Assembly (NCBI GenBank): GCA_021234155.1
Contig: JAJEKV010000014.1
Location: 6,527,563 to 6,591,562 of the forward strand
Source of the DNA: Isoetes taiwanensis
Taxonomy: Eukaryota > Streptophyta > Lycopodiopsida > Isoetales > Isoetaceae
Direction: 5' to 3'
DNA length: 64,000 nucleotides
Both the position numbers and the translations under genes were made by a program. Position 1 is the stretch's first letter; each line of letters begins with the position of its first letter. The notes below the pieces were generated by a model. The model did no database searches. It was not told the DNA's origin and worked only from the letters and a program-made list of their open reading frames with translations. Of this stretch, positions 22,767-31,974 are shown piece after piece.

Positions 22767-22860
22767 CTCTTCAAGGGCAGAGGTTGCTGCAGGGATATAA
22801 TCAAGCTGCACCATGGTTCAAAACTGCAATTCCTGCAGCACCAGCTTGTATGACTATGTT
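22767..22860 (-). pseudogene. Glycolate oxidase-like exon fragment
   Basis: The minus strand reads IVIQAGAAGIAVLNHGA, and in a shifted frame LDYIPAATSALEE, followed by a GAG/GTGAGA donor. This matches the FMN-binding (S)-2-hydroxy-acid (glycolate) oxidase segment AGAAGIIVSNHGARQLDY.PA...LEEV, a peroxisomal photorespiratory enzyme. The conserved SNHGARQLDY, which holds the catalytic His-Gly-x-Arg, is changed to LNHGA and frameshifted before the Arg, so this piece cannot encode a working enzyme. Only one exon is seen. Confidence 0.6.
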
Positions 22861-22878
22861 TCCTGCTCATAGACAACG

Positions 22879-23793
22879 TCAAATGCAATCATAATGCCTT
22901 TGTTGAAGCAATTCTATGCAACTAAGTTTCTCCTTTGCTTGTTGAATTGAAATTTTATCTTTTGCAATGTCTCTAGTTGCTTCCTGCAAAGCAATTTCCA
23001 GCTTAGCAGAGTGATGTTCCTTCCCTATTCTACTCATAACCAAGTCTTCCAACTTGTACTTCAACAAACCATAGCTAACTTGATTTCCAGCAGTATCGCT
23101 GGCCAATTTGTCGAATTCCAATTTTGTTTCATCTACTTTTTGGGAAATCTGCTGTAAATCTTCTTCAAACATATCCTTTCTACCCCTAATCCAGCTGATC
23201 AACTTCGATGCGTCCCTCCTCCTTGCTTCCAATGCTTCTACATCATTCAATAGGTTAATTTTTCCCTCTAAACCATGCTTAATTAAATGGTTTATTATGT
23301 CAAGATCAAATTTAGAATAACCCAAAGCCCTAACATTATGGTGCAATAACACCTCTTGCTTGATGTTTGAGGATTTACTTATTGTAGGTTCCTATGTAAT
23401 CTCTGAAGTTTTGGCAAGATCCTTGGCAGTCTTAGCCATATCAACCCAATCAACAAGGCATTCCTTCAAGTGAAGAGCGAATGCCCGAGCAAAATATATA
23501 GAAATATAATGGTTTGTAACATGTTTCTTGCCATAAACTAATGCATAGTATTTGAAAAATTCTTCTCTCCATGCATTCGGGACTCTGCCTTCCTTGAATC
23601 CTCTTCTTTTTTTTGGAGTTGCACCCCATATCTCGTTCATAATCTCCTCTAGTCCGGATATATGGGTCTCGACATGTTTTTCACAAAAGTCTTTTGCTTG
23701 GATCTCTTTGGAACTCGAAAGTTTTCTCTTTGCAAGTAAAATTCCAGTGCCTTGTACTAGTTTCTTGGTTCGGTTGTGGTGAACAGCAAGCAT
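22879..23793 (-). pseudogene. Coiled-coil protein gene with an amber stop, unrecognised
   Basis: Two blocks in one reading frame are separated only by a TAG at 23,392-23,394 (context ACA TAG GAA CCT). The first, from 23,793, encodes about 133 residues (FCEKHVETHISGLEEIMNEI; REEFFKYYALVYGKKH; FALHLKECLVDWVDMAKTAK). The second, from about 23,391 to 22,879, encodes a helical, Lys/Glu/Leu-rich coiled coil (RKDMFEEDLQQISQKVDETK; KDKISIQQAKEKLSCIELLQ). The joined frame would be about 305 codons. A single CAG-to-TAG change would explain the break. No known domain is recognised. It may be host-derived or a remnant of a mobile-element protein. Confidence 0.5.
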
Positions 23794-24104
23794 TGGATTG
23801 GGGGATGGATTTTGGAGCCATAGCTAGATCAAGAATTGGTGATCGAATGGAATCAAAGAAGATAGGGGTGGGATAGCAAATGCGAGGCAAGCATTTGGTG
23901 GGAAAAATTTTTAAAATCCAAAAGTGGTGCGGTTGCAGAGTGGTGAATAGCCTTAATGATTACAATTACCGACGATTCATGATTATAAGACTCTAGAAAT
24001 TGTGCTTTGGGTACATATGTACCTGTATAAAAAGGGCTACATTTCTGGACACCCTTTCATGCTTTTACCCAACTTTACGATATTTTTCTATAGGTTTTTT
24101 AAAA

Positions 24105-24335
24105 CCACCATTCAACGTTTAAAAGCATGCATTTGAGTCCATTAAACAGTTAGATTCAAGATCTCTATCCATTTCAAATTAGAGGGCAGGCTAGGAATTC
24201 AAAACCAAACTCTCCAGCATACAACATTTAAAAGCATGCATTTGAAGCCATTACATATAGTTAAATTCAAGATCTCCATCCATTTGATGCTCTTCAAGTC
24301 AAAGGGCAAGCCAATAATTCATGTCTGCCAAGCTC
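24105..24335. repeat. Approximately 115-bp tandem duplication
   Basis: Two diverged copies share AACATTTAAAAGCATGCATTTGA-type starts (about 24,114 and 24,228), TTAGATTCAAGATCTC/TTAAATTCAAGATCTC and the following CATCCATTT. The surrounding 24,000-25,100 stretch holds no gene that I can support. Confidence 0.6.
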
Positions 24336-25107
24336 TCGAACAGACATGAATAGCTTTTGGAGATAGACTAGCCTACAACCTGCAACAACAGAACATGTTA
24401 ACAGATATGCTTGGCTCCTTACGTAAGGAATTGCAGGCTTGTAAAATTTTACTTTTGTTTACTTTAAGTTGCATGTCTTTGAATGATGTGCATATTAATG
24501 CATAATATAACTGCTAGATAATGCACATACCTTATATTCTCTCACATACCCCTACAATATGAATAATGGCCAAAGCTTACAGAGAAAAGTTGACACTCCT
24601 CTACATGTTTATGAGTGGTCAATATATAGATTGAGAAGTGTTCAAAACAATAAATATACCTGCAGTTGTCTAGTTCTCCATCTTATAGCATAAGGATAGA
24701 ATAAGGAACTGATCATAGGAGAATAACTTGCTATGACAATAAGAAGTTCAGAGAGAGAGATTATGTGAAGAAGAAAAAAATGCCAATAAATAAAGTTCTT
24801 TAGTACAAAGACATTGCATCTTAGCATACAATCATTCTTGATTTGTTATGCTTCCTATCCTTAGCCAAATCACAAGTAATAGAAAAGGATTTTCATTTGA
24901 TTCTAGAAATTTCTAAATTGCAATTCTTTTCAAGGACCATTTCGAAATATCAATTATATAAGAAACAGTGCCAATTGCAGCAATGGGTAGCGCTGATTGA
25001 CACTGTTTCTTAAATAATGCCAAAAGAAACAGTGCCAATCAATTTAGGCTGCTTAACACCATAATGGCTAAGATCAAGAGGCATAAAGATAAACAAAAGT
25101 TTGTCAT

Positions 25108-25320
25108 AGACACGAAGAGAAGCTAGCATCGTGCATTATTGTATGTCCATGCTATATGTAAATCATACATGTGAAGCCTTTCAATCTTGGATATGCTTGA
25201 AGATAAAGTACCGCCAATGTTGCAGCAAAAGACAAGCTTTTTGAGATCAGGGAGATCATATAAAACTATAATAGGTTGTCCATGACCTTGCCTGCTATCC
25301 AATAGCTGCCTTAAAATATG
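25108..25320 (-). pseudogene. Possible LRR (NLR-type) coding fragment
   Basis: A minus-strand frame of about 70 codons reads LRQLLDSRQGHGQPIIVLYD, then LPDLKKLVFCCNIGGTLSSS, then ISKIERLHMYDLH, ending at a TAG at 25,108. The LPDLKKLVF..C..I...IS.IERL pattern resembles leucine-rich repeats of plant NLR immune receptors. Upstream at about 25,395-25,470 the same strand gives ELINILEDPKDDGKLLHKIE, possibly the preceding exon. No NB-ARC motif is visible, so the assignment is weak. Confidence 0.3.
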
Positions 25321-25771
25321 AAAACTAAGAATAACAAAGGGTTACTTAAAGAACAACTAAAAATACGATTTAGGCATTTAAGAAGCTCAATTTTGTGGAG
25401 AAGCTTACCATCATCTTTAGGATCTTCTAGAATGTTGATAAGTTCGCGGCAAGAAAAACATCTAGAGTTGGTCGGATATCTTCATGAGATGCAAAAAGTA
25501 CATCCTCATGAATCTGCCAACACAGATCTGCCTTTCACTGCAACTCTAGAAGTATCAAGATTGTTTCTACAATTCAATAAAGCAAAGGCCTCCTGATATC
25601 ATGAATAATGATTACGTGCAAGGTAAAAAGAGAAGTATGGGCAACTGATATTTCTATTTTTACCTGCAATGCGGCCATAAATCAAAGGTCATGCTTGACG
25701 CTGCCGTAGGCGACAATAGCTTCATCGCCCTGTCATTCATTTGATAAAGAGGAAAATAGATTACGAAAACC

Positions 25772-26038
25772 TTGAAGACCCATAATCGAACAGCATATGT
25801 GGTGCCCAAAGAGGAGGATTGCTGCAAAACAAAATGGATCGAATGGTTAAAGAAATTAAAAGATGTGCTTAATGTACCCGATTACCTTGAGGGTGCCGAC
25901 GCCATAGCTCGCCACTTTGATTTTGGGGCGGCAGAAAAGGGCCATGTGCTGCCCTTTTCGTTCGTGCTTTGGCTATGGCAGACAACTGATTTGCTCGGAT
26001 TTGATGGGGCCATGGACTGGATCCTGACCGTCCGATTG
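25772..26038 (+). other. Open frame broken by the retrotransposon insertion
   Basis: The frame from 25,772 (MKTHNRTAYVVPKEEDCCKT, then WIEWLKKLKDVLNVPDYLEG) runs directly into the LTR retrotransposon at 26,039. Whether it was coding is unknown. The target site GATTG lies in a roughly 90-bp unit that occurs twice in tandem after the element (39,233 onwards and about 39,330 onwards, both GATTGCTAGATTAAATC). Confidence 0.25.
26034..26038. repeat. Target-site duplication GATTG (left)
   Basis: GATTG immediately precedes the 5' LTR and recurs at 39,233-39,237 immediately after the 3' LTR. Removing the element restores CCGTCCGATTGCTAGATTAAATC, which matches the neighbouring tandem copy near 39,330. 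Confidence 0.95.
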
Positions 26039-27613
26039 TGTGACGTTCCAGCACAGTATACGGTCCTAGAACGTATACTGTACTGCCTCGTCACGCGTAC
26101 ACGCCACTCCGACCGACGTGTACGCCGACGGATAGCCAGGTAAGTAGCCCTAGGGGCAACTTGCTAGGAATGTTCACATGTTATTAATGTGCACATATGC
26201 ACATTAATGCGGGCACACTTTTCCATGTAGACACTTTTTGCCACCTTGCCATTAATGGCAAGTGGGCCCTTTCCAATTATCCCACATGCCAAAAAGGGAT
26301 AATTGGAAACCCTAGCCCTAAACCCATGTCTATTTAGGGTAGGAAAACCCTAACTTGCTAGTTTTTCGTCCTTAGGGTTTTAGAGCCCTGTTTTGGCTGC
26401 CCCAGGAGCCAAACCGCATCCCGAATCTTTGCCCAAGCGAATGCGCCATCGGTTTCCCTCGAATTGATCATTTCAACCAGGATGGTTGAACTTCAGTCGA
26501 GGAGCCACTTTCGGGGGATCAGAGTTTGGTCAATTTAATAGCTTAAACCGCCTTCTAGTCATAGAACCCGGTAAGTTTAGACTATTAAATTGCCCATAGT
26601 AGCTATCTAGATCTTAGATCTCGGACACTAACTAAAGAACCTAACTCTATGATCTAGATTAGATCTAGTTCTTTAGTTCTTCGGTGATGTATATGGATGA
26701 TGTATCTTTGTGAACTCCTTGTATTGGGAAGGGGGGTAGAGGCCCTAAGGCTTGTAGTTGATGCTCCTAGAGTAGCCTCTCTAGCACACCGGTAGATTCG
26801 GCCTGTGGCACAAGAACCACACACCTCGGTTGTGGGTGAAGGGGCCAGACTGGCTTAGAAAGAGGTTCGTGTTCTGACTCTTGAACGATCCCTATGGTGT
26901 GTTAGTGCTACCAGGGATCATTGTGACTAGGTCTAATGCCTTGCCACTAAGTGCGGGCAAGGCATGGGCTCGACACCCGTGGGGTGGGGTTCACCTTCCA
27001 ATGGGTTCAAGTCGAAATCGGCAAAGGGCCCTCTAGTCACCTTGAGTCAGCATGTAGACCTTTGGAGGGAGTGATCCCTACCTGCCCCATCGGAACTGGG
27101 GAGATGAAACCCAGGAATAGCCCTTTTGGCTATGCATCCCGTGGGCTACGATCAGTCCCAACACTTTTCACCTACTCTTACCGCAAAGTGTGCACGGGGA
27201 GGGGCGGATGGAGTGGACAACCCTATGCCATGTTCATATGCCAGCCAAAGCCATTGCCATGAATTACATGCGCAATGAACTCACGGAGACCCAAGCCGTC
27301 AGTCATCCCCTTGAGTCTGAGCCCTGGGTAAAGCTTCCCATATGTATTGTGCTCACCTTGTTATGCAGATGTGATGGACCACCCTTGGAGGTGGTTATTT
27401 GCTTATGTTATATACTGACATGTATGTTTACGCTTCCGCAGCTAGGTTGGCCCTGAGGGAGACAGGGTAGAATGACACCTTCACTCTTCCCACTGGGACT
27501 CGTTACGGGTGCAGTGATGTGTGGAGGGCCCTATATCAGTGTGGAGCTGGTATGGGGGGAGAACTCCTGTTTGTATACGGTGAGGGCACCGTATACGAGT
27601 AGGGGACGTCAGA
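26039..27613 (+). repeat. 5' LTR
   Basis: About 1,575 bp, starting TGTGACGTTCCAGC. Its end reads GGGGACGTCAGA, where the 3' LTR has GGGGACGTCACA. The first 350 bp are almost identical to the 3' LTR, but differences cluster around 26,400-26,520 and in other short patches. ORFs inside the LTR have no coding signature. A TATTTAGGG stretch near 26,330 is the only weak TATA candidate. Confidence 0.92.
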
Positions 27614-27614
27614 G

Positions 27615-27626
27615 TGGTATCAGAGC
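27615..27626 (+). promoter_or_regulatory. Primer-binding site, initiator tRNA-Met
   Basis: TGGTATCAGAGC, one base after the 5' LTR, is complementary to the 3' end of plant initiator tRNA-Met, the standard minus-strand primer for Ty3 and Ty1 elements. Confidence 0.93.
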
Positions 27627-27814
27627 AATGTTCTTGGAGACCAAGAGCAAAGCACTGGCCATGTTCCAGTAGTACTGACTTGATAGGATCCTCAAGCCTC
27701 GAAAAGTGGGAAAATTTTTCTCATTTTTGTAGTTATGCTAAGCTAGTAACAATTAAGCGAATTGGAATTTGGTAAGATTAAAAAGAATAAGCCCAAAATT
27801 TTCCAAGTGAGATG

Positions 27815-27881
27815 GTCTCACAGCTCGCGCCTGGTCGCAGAACTAAAATTTAGTTTTTGAGCGAGGCGCAAGCTGTGAGAC
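27815..27881. repeat. 67-bp hairpin H1
   Basis: GTCTCACAGCTCGCGCC and GGCGCAAGCTGTGAGAC form a stem of 17 bp with one mismatch, around an inner AACTAAA/TTTAGTT stem. It is the first of four copies in the leader, 396 bp upstream of the TATA-like box of the histone cassette (position 28,178). Confidence 0.9.
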
Positions 27882-28004
27882 ATCGAGCCAAAAACACCAA
27901 AACATGATGAATTTGAGAAAAGTAATGTGGTAAGGCTAGTTCTAAGGCAGGAATTAATTAGAATAGCATGTTTTAATTACCTAAATAACCTAGAAATGTA
28001 CGAG

Positions 28005-28072
28005 ATCTCACAGCATTTCGGCGCCGGTCCAGAACTAAATATTAGTTTTGGAGCGAGGCATGTTTTTGAGAC
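28005..28072. repeat. 67-bp hairpin H2 (degenerate)
   Basis: This is a decayed copy of the hairpin: ATCTCACAGC at the left, AACTAAATATTAGTTTT in the loop, GAGCGAGGC retained, and TTGAGAC at the right. The outer stem has mutated. It pairs with H1 in front of the first cassette. Confidence 0.75.
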
Positions 28073-28177
28073 CATTAGGTAGAGAAAGTCTGAAATAAGT
28101 GTAGATTTTAATTAAATAGGTGCCTTGGCATGATAAATTGAGCAACTTCGAACTTTGACCTAAAAAATTTTCCAAGC

Positions 28178-28231
28178 TATAAATAGATGTAAACCCCCTC
28201 ATTTTTCTCGTCCCACCCTAGAAATCCGCTC
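28178..28231 (+). promoter_or_regulatory. TATA-box leader of the H3 cassette
   Basis: TATAAATA at 28,178-28,185 is followed by CCCCCTCATTT, then CACCCTAGAAATCCGCTC ending at 28,231. The same ordered set (TATAAATA, CCCCTCATTT, CACCCTACAAATCCGCTC) recurs at 30,146-30,192 before the second cassette, and an ATG follows the TATA box by 109 and 121 bp respectively. It therefore looks like a duplicated internal promoter with its 5' UTR, which is an inference. Confidence 0.6.
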
Positions 28232-28286
28232 TTCCCCACTTAGGCGATCTTTGGGCGCTTTTACCCGATTGACGATCCGTAAAAGC

Positions 28287-29560
28287 ATGGCCCGAACCAA
28301 ACAGACCGCCCAGAAGCGCCGCCAGCGAAAACCACCACCAGCGCCCGCGGAGGCTGAGATCATTCGACAGATGCTTCATGAGAGGCTCGCGAAAAAGGGG
28401 TCGCTCGCCGGACGACGAAGAGCGAGACACGCCCGATCCGATCGACGTCTTCAACCAAACAGTGGAACAGATTTAGGCAACATCACCAACCTCCATGGAC
28501 GAGGAGACAAGGGAGGTATATGAGGAAATAGAGCGGGAGATCCGGGGACAGAAAGAGCGTAAGACCATTCTGGCGCAGCCCGAGAGATCCTCGAAAGAAG
28601 AAGAGGTGTGACAGTCCGGAGCCGCCAGAGAAGCGGACCTTAGAAGGTTCATTAGGAAATATGAACGTCGGGAGAAGAGGAAGGAAGACAAAAAGAGGAA
28701 AAGGGAGGAAGAGGAACAGAAAGCAGCAGAAGAGAAAAAGAAGGCGAAGGGGAAGTTCGTGGATAGCACAAGGAAGCTGAAGGACTGCCCGCCGAGGAAG
28801 AGGCCTAACCCCAAGATCGTCATCAAGGAGCGGCAAGCCGACGAACCTCCGAACTCCTCCGACGACTCTTCCGATGGGGACTTCAACCCTAATGCTGCGC
28901 AGTGGAAGCTCTTCTAAGCACCGGACGACGAGCGTAGTGCCCGACCCAGCCAAGACTGAAAGCAACCCCAAGACCAAGTGCGTAAACCCCCGAAAATACC
29001 GGCATGGGATAGAAAGAAGCAGCCCTAACCTGCCTGTGGAAGCTTACGCCACCCCATTGGGTAAAGATATACGAAAGAAAGATGAGGGAGCACGAGGCTT
29101 ATATGAAGAAATGGGAAGCCTACAGCAAGTACTATAAAGAAAACAGGGTCAGGATCATCGAGGGAGGGCGGCCGACAAAGCAGCAGACCTTGAAGCCGCC
29201 ACCACCGAAGCCCAAGGTCCCCAAGCCACCACCCAAGAAGAAGGTAGACAGAAGGAGGTGGAGAGGAGAGCTACGAGGGAGATTAGGCACTTCCAAATAA
29301 GCAGCTATGGACTTCTAATCCCCCGCGCCCCTTTTGCTCTGTTAGTCACGAGAAGTCACGCAGCCTACAGATGACGGACTTCGAGGTCCGCGGACGAGGC
29401 GCTGCTAGCAATGCAAGAAGCGGCCGAGGCAAAGATAGTGCAACATTTTGAAGATTCAACACTGCACACTGTCCACGCCAAGCGGGTAACCCTAATGCGA
29501 CAAGACATGAGTCTTGCGACCCGCATAAAGGGAGAGAACGCCTTAGAACGTTTTTTGTAA
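28287..29560 (+). pseudogene. Histone H3-like gene inside the retrotransposon
   Basis: The ATG at 28,287 opens MARTKQTAQKRRQRKPPP. The first eight residues are those of histone H3 (ARTKQTA after Met). At the other end, 29,270-29,541 encodes an H3 histone fold: ATREIRHFQ.S..LLI, PFALLV, then [44 protein letters not shown], then LERFL and a TAA at 29,558. Between tail and fold is a long charged insert absent from normal H3: an Asp/Glu- and Lys-rich coiled region (EEIEREIRGQKERK; EKRKEDKKRKREEEEQ), then a Pro/Lys stretch (KPKVPKPPPKKK). The cassette spans about 424 codons against 136 in canonical H3. This copy has shifts between three frames and stops at 28,474 (TAG), 28,609 (TGA) and 29,372 (TGA). 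In an active element it could encode a chromatin-incorporated or decoy H3, but the function is unknown. Confidence 0.85.
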
Positions 29561-29691
29561 ATAATTGAAAATTTTGTATTATAGAGCAATTTTGTGTACT
29601 TAATTGCATAAACTTGATTAATTAGAGCAAGTTAATAAGTTTTAGCTTTTATTGCAGCGAAATAGGACAATTGCGGGCCGAAACACGTGAT

Positions 29692-29758
29692 GTCTCACAG
29701 CTCGCGCCTGGTCGCAAAACTAAATTTTAGTTTTGAAGCGAGGCGCAAGCTGTGAGAC
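29692..29758. repeat. 67-bp hairpin H3
   Basis: Same sequence as H1 with only a few changes: GTCTCACAGCTCGCGCC, inner AAAACTAAATTTTAGTTTT, then GGCGCAAGCTGTGAGAC. It lies 132 bp after the stop codon of the histone cassette. Confidence 0.92.
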
Positions 29759-29889
29759 CTCGCCCAAACTTGACCAAAGCAACTCCAAGTCGACTAAATA
29801 AGGGGTCAATTTCCCCAATTGATGAGCCCATCATCCTTACACCATTAGTTTACCCAAATTAGACACCTTTTGATCGAAATGAGAGTGAT

Positions 29890-29956
29890 GTCTCACAGCT
29901 CGCGCCTGGTCAAAGAACTAAAAGTTAGTTTTGGAGCGAGGCGCAAGCTGTGAGAC
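29890..29956. repeat. 67-bp hairpin H4
   Basis: Fourth copy, nearly identical to H1 and the third copy, with inner AACTAAAAGTTAGTTTT. The spacing from the third copy (198 bp, start to start) is close to the 190-bp spacing of the first pair, so the hairpin pair was duplicated as a unit. Confidence 0.92.
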
Positions 29957-30145
29957 CTCTTACCATTTCTTTACCAGAACGTGTCCAAATCATCTTCAAC
30001 CTGTTGGATAGTATCCTTGAGGTAATTTAGCCTGTTCAAACATCTCATTTAGTCTTCAAATTGCCATTTTTACCTTAGATAGACTAGAATTACCCAACCC
30101 CAGGAATTTCCCAAGTCACCCAAAAATTAGGGTTTTCCCCTTTTC

Positions 30146-30192
30146 TATAAATAGACCCCTCATTTCTCAGATAGCACCCTACAAATCCGCTC
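30146..30192 (+). promoter_or_regulatory. TATA-box leader of the second cassette
   Basis: TATAAATAGACCCCTCATTT, then CACCCTACAAATCCGCTC ending at 30,192, parallels the leader at 28,178-28,231. The ATG of the next reading frame is at 30,267. Confidence 0.6.
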
Positions 30193-30266
30193 CTGCCCTT
30201 CTAGCCGATTTCTCAACTCCCTGAGGCGCTCTTGCAACCGTTGTTACCCTCTCCTGCAATTAGCCA

Positions 30267-31823
30267 ATGGCAACCTCGACTTTTCGCGGATGGTGCGGTA
30301 CAAATAATCATGTTTCTTGAGGCGACGTCGACCAAATCTTCCATATCTTCAGGAAGGAGGTAGATGTCCAGGCAACCTTGCACGCAACCCCAGCTTACAG
30401 TAGAGTCTTGTCTGAGTTCCAAGCTAGGGTAGAACCAGCGCTAGTACAGCTCCCCCCTTGTGTAGGCTACTTTGTTCCTAGACAGTCCCTGCAAGCAGCA
30501 TTAGACGACGTCCCGAACATCGCCAAATACCTAACAAACAAAGCGCAAATAAGACACTGAAACCAATGGTCCTAACCGGCCAATAGGACCAAGTATTTCT
30601 CTTTCAACACTGCCTTGGCAATCTTTCTCACCCACCGTGCCGAGAACACCGTGGGGGAAACCTCCATTCCCCCCATGGACGTAGACCCATTAGCCATAGC
30701 AGCAGAACAACGGCTCCTCACACAGTATGAACGGGGAGCGAGGAAGGGAAGGAAGAAGACTTCGGATGAACAGAATCGAAGAAGAGGAAGACTATGTCGA
30801 AGCTTCGACCAGCCGGAGGAGGAGGCGACAAAGCGAGCAGAGTGGCAAGACTTCGAAAGAAGCCGGCAAACTCTCAGAGTCACGCCACCCCTTGGGTTAG
30901 GCATCACAAGCCTAGCTCCCATTATTGTCGAAGGCGAGGAGTTTCTGCTCCTAAGCGACATCCAAAACCTCCCGGAGTGCAGGGAAAGGGAGTACAGACC
31001 TGAAGAGTTGCTGCACCAACTCCGAAGAACGGACCTGGACGACTTCATCATCCGAGGAGCATCTGACTTCCCACTCCAAGTAAGAGAAGCCGACACTTAC
31101 ACGGGAGAGTCGACCTCCGACATCCAAGCCTACAGCAGCATCAGGCAGATTATGGAGGCGGACCAGGCAGCAAATCAACTACCGACGGAGGAAGAGTTCC
31201 TTGCCCTACAGGAACAGATGGGGATCCGTTATGCGACCTCGAACATCCTAACGGCAAGCTCTTCAGCAACACCTCCCCCGGAGAGAAGAGGCGAATTCGA
31301 CCTAAGGAGGGCTTCAGCAACAGTCAGAGACTACAGGGAGCTCACCACGGTGGAGGTTGATGACTTTGCGCGCATTACGAGGCTGATACCGAAAGTGGCC
31401 GAGGACCCGTCCCGCAACGACAGGTCATTGCGTTATTACCTCTCCCTGCTGATGGATGGTAGATTAGCGGTAATTCACCGCAAGTTCACCCCTAGAGGCG
31501 AGGAAGGAGTATCGATGCTGATTGCACTCTCAGGATTCGGCCGGCATGCGCGGTTGCCCCTCAACACCGAGTATGCCATTCTGGTGAAGAGAGCAAGCTT
31601 TTCGACGCGTCTTCGACTTCGCCATACCTTACAAAGCGGCCAGCAAGATCTGGCGATGACAAAGGCTTTTATACCTCCGAATCAGCGAATAGAAGACTTG
31701 GCGAGAGCTTTACAGGGGGGATCTTCAGCCAATGTCCTTAGGAACTTGGGCCATTCAGTGGGAACAGCCCAAGTGAAAAAGTTCCTAGAGGATAACCCAT
31801 CTTACCGGCGGCAGCAAGAATGA
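30267..31823 (+). pseudogene. Second leader gene (about 518 codons), unknown protein
   Basis: A single frame runs from the ATG at 30,267 (MATSTFRGWCGTNNHVS) to the TGA at 31,821, broken only by TGA at 30,318, TGA at 30,558 and TAA at 30,573. After that it is open for 415 codons. The N-terminal 100 residues are moderately hydrophobic (SRVLSEFQARVEPALVQLPP). The centre is Arg/Glu-rich (RLLTQYERGARKGRKKTSDE). The C-terminal third looks globular (SLRYYLSLLMDGRLAVIHRK, FTPRGEEGVSMLIALSGFG). No protease, RT, integrase, zinc-finger or histone motif is seen. A homologous piece with the same FxPRGxExxxxLxAL core lies at 54,494-54,754. The position before gag recalls the extra ORF1 of Ogre elements, but I see no similarity that can be named. 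Confidence 0.8.
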
Positions 31824-31892
31824 TTAGCAGTAGTTGTAATTTTGTATTAGCATAATATAAAATATGAATAGAATTTCGTTTGCTCTATAAAT

Positions 31893-31935
31893 GTTTTGTT
31901 GATGTATCTTGTGTCCCCAACCACGCCAATAAACA
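31893..31935 (+). promoter_or_regulatory. AT-rich spacer before gag with TATA-like and AATAAA motifs
   Basis: Between the second cassette and gag, the sequence is AT-rich, with GCTCTATAAATG at about 31,890 and CCAATAAACATAAAG at about 31,928. It could hold a poly(A) signal for the upstream cassette or a further start region for gag. Neither is proved by sequence alone. Confidence 0.3.
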
Positions 31936-31974
31936 TAAAGAATGCAAGAAAACAAGGAAAACTAACCATATAGC

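Noticed and set aside
26951-27672. ORFs inside the 5' LTR (and 38,578-38,950 in the 3' LTR)
   Set aside because: They are not conserved between the two LTR copies, which differ by frameshifting indels, and they match no protein family.
28287-29560. Ordinary host histone H3 gene or simple retropseudogene of it
   Set aside because: It lies between the primer site and gag of a complete element, has an approximately 300-codon insert between tail and fold, a diverged fold, and a leader shared with the next cassette. A processed H3 copy would be about 410 bp and colinear.
31015-31700. Gag or capsid identity for the second leader gene
   Set aside because: A separate gag with zinc knuckle follows at 31,975-33,220, and no capsid major-homology pattern is visible in the leader gene.
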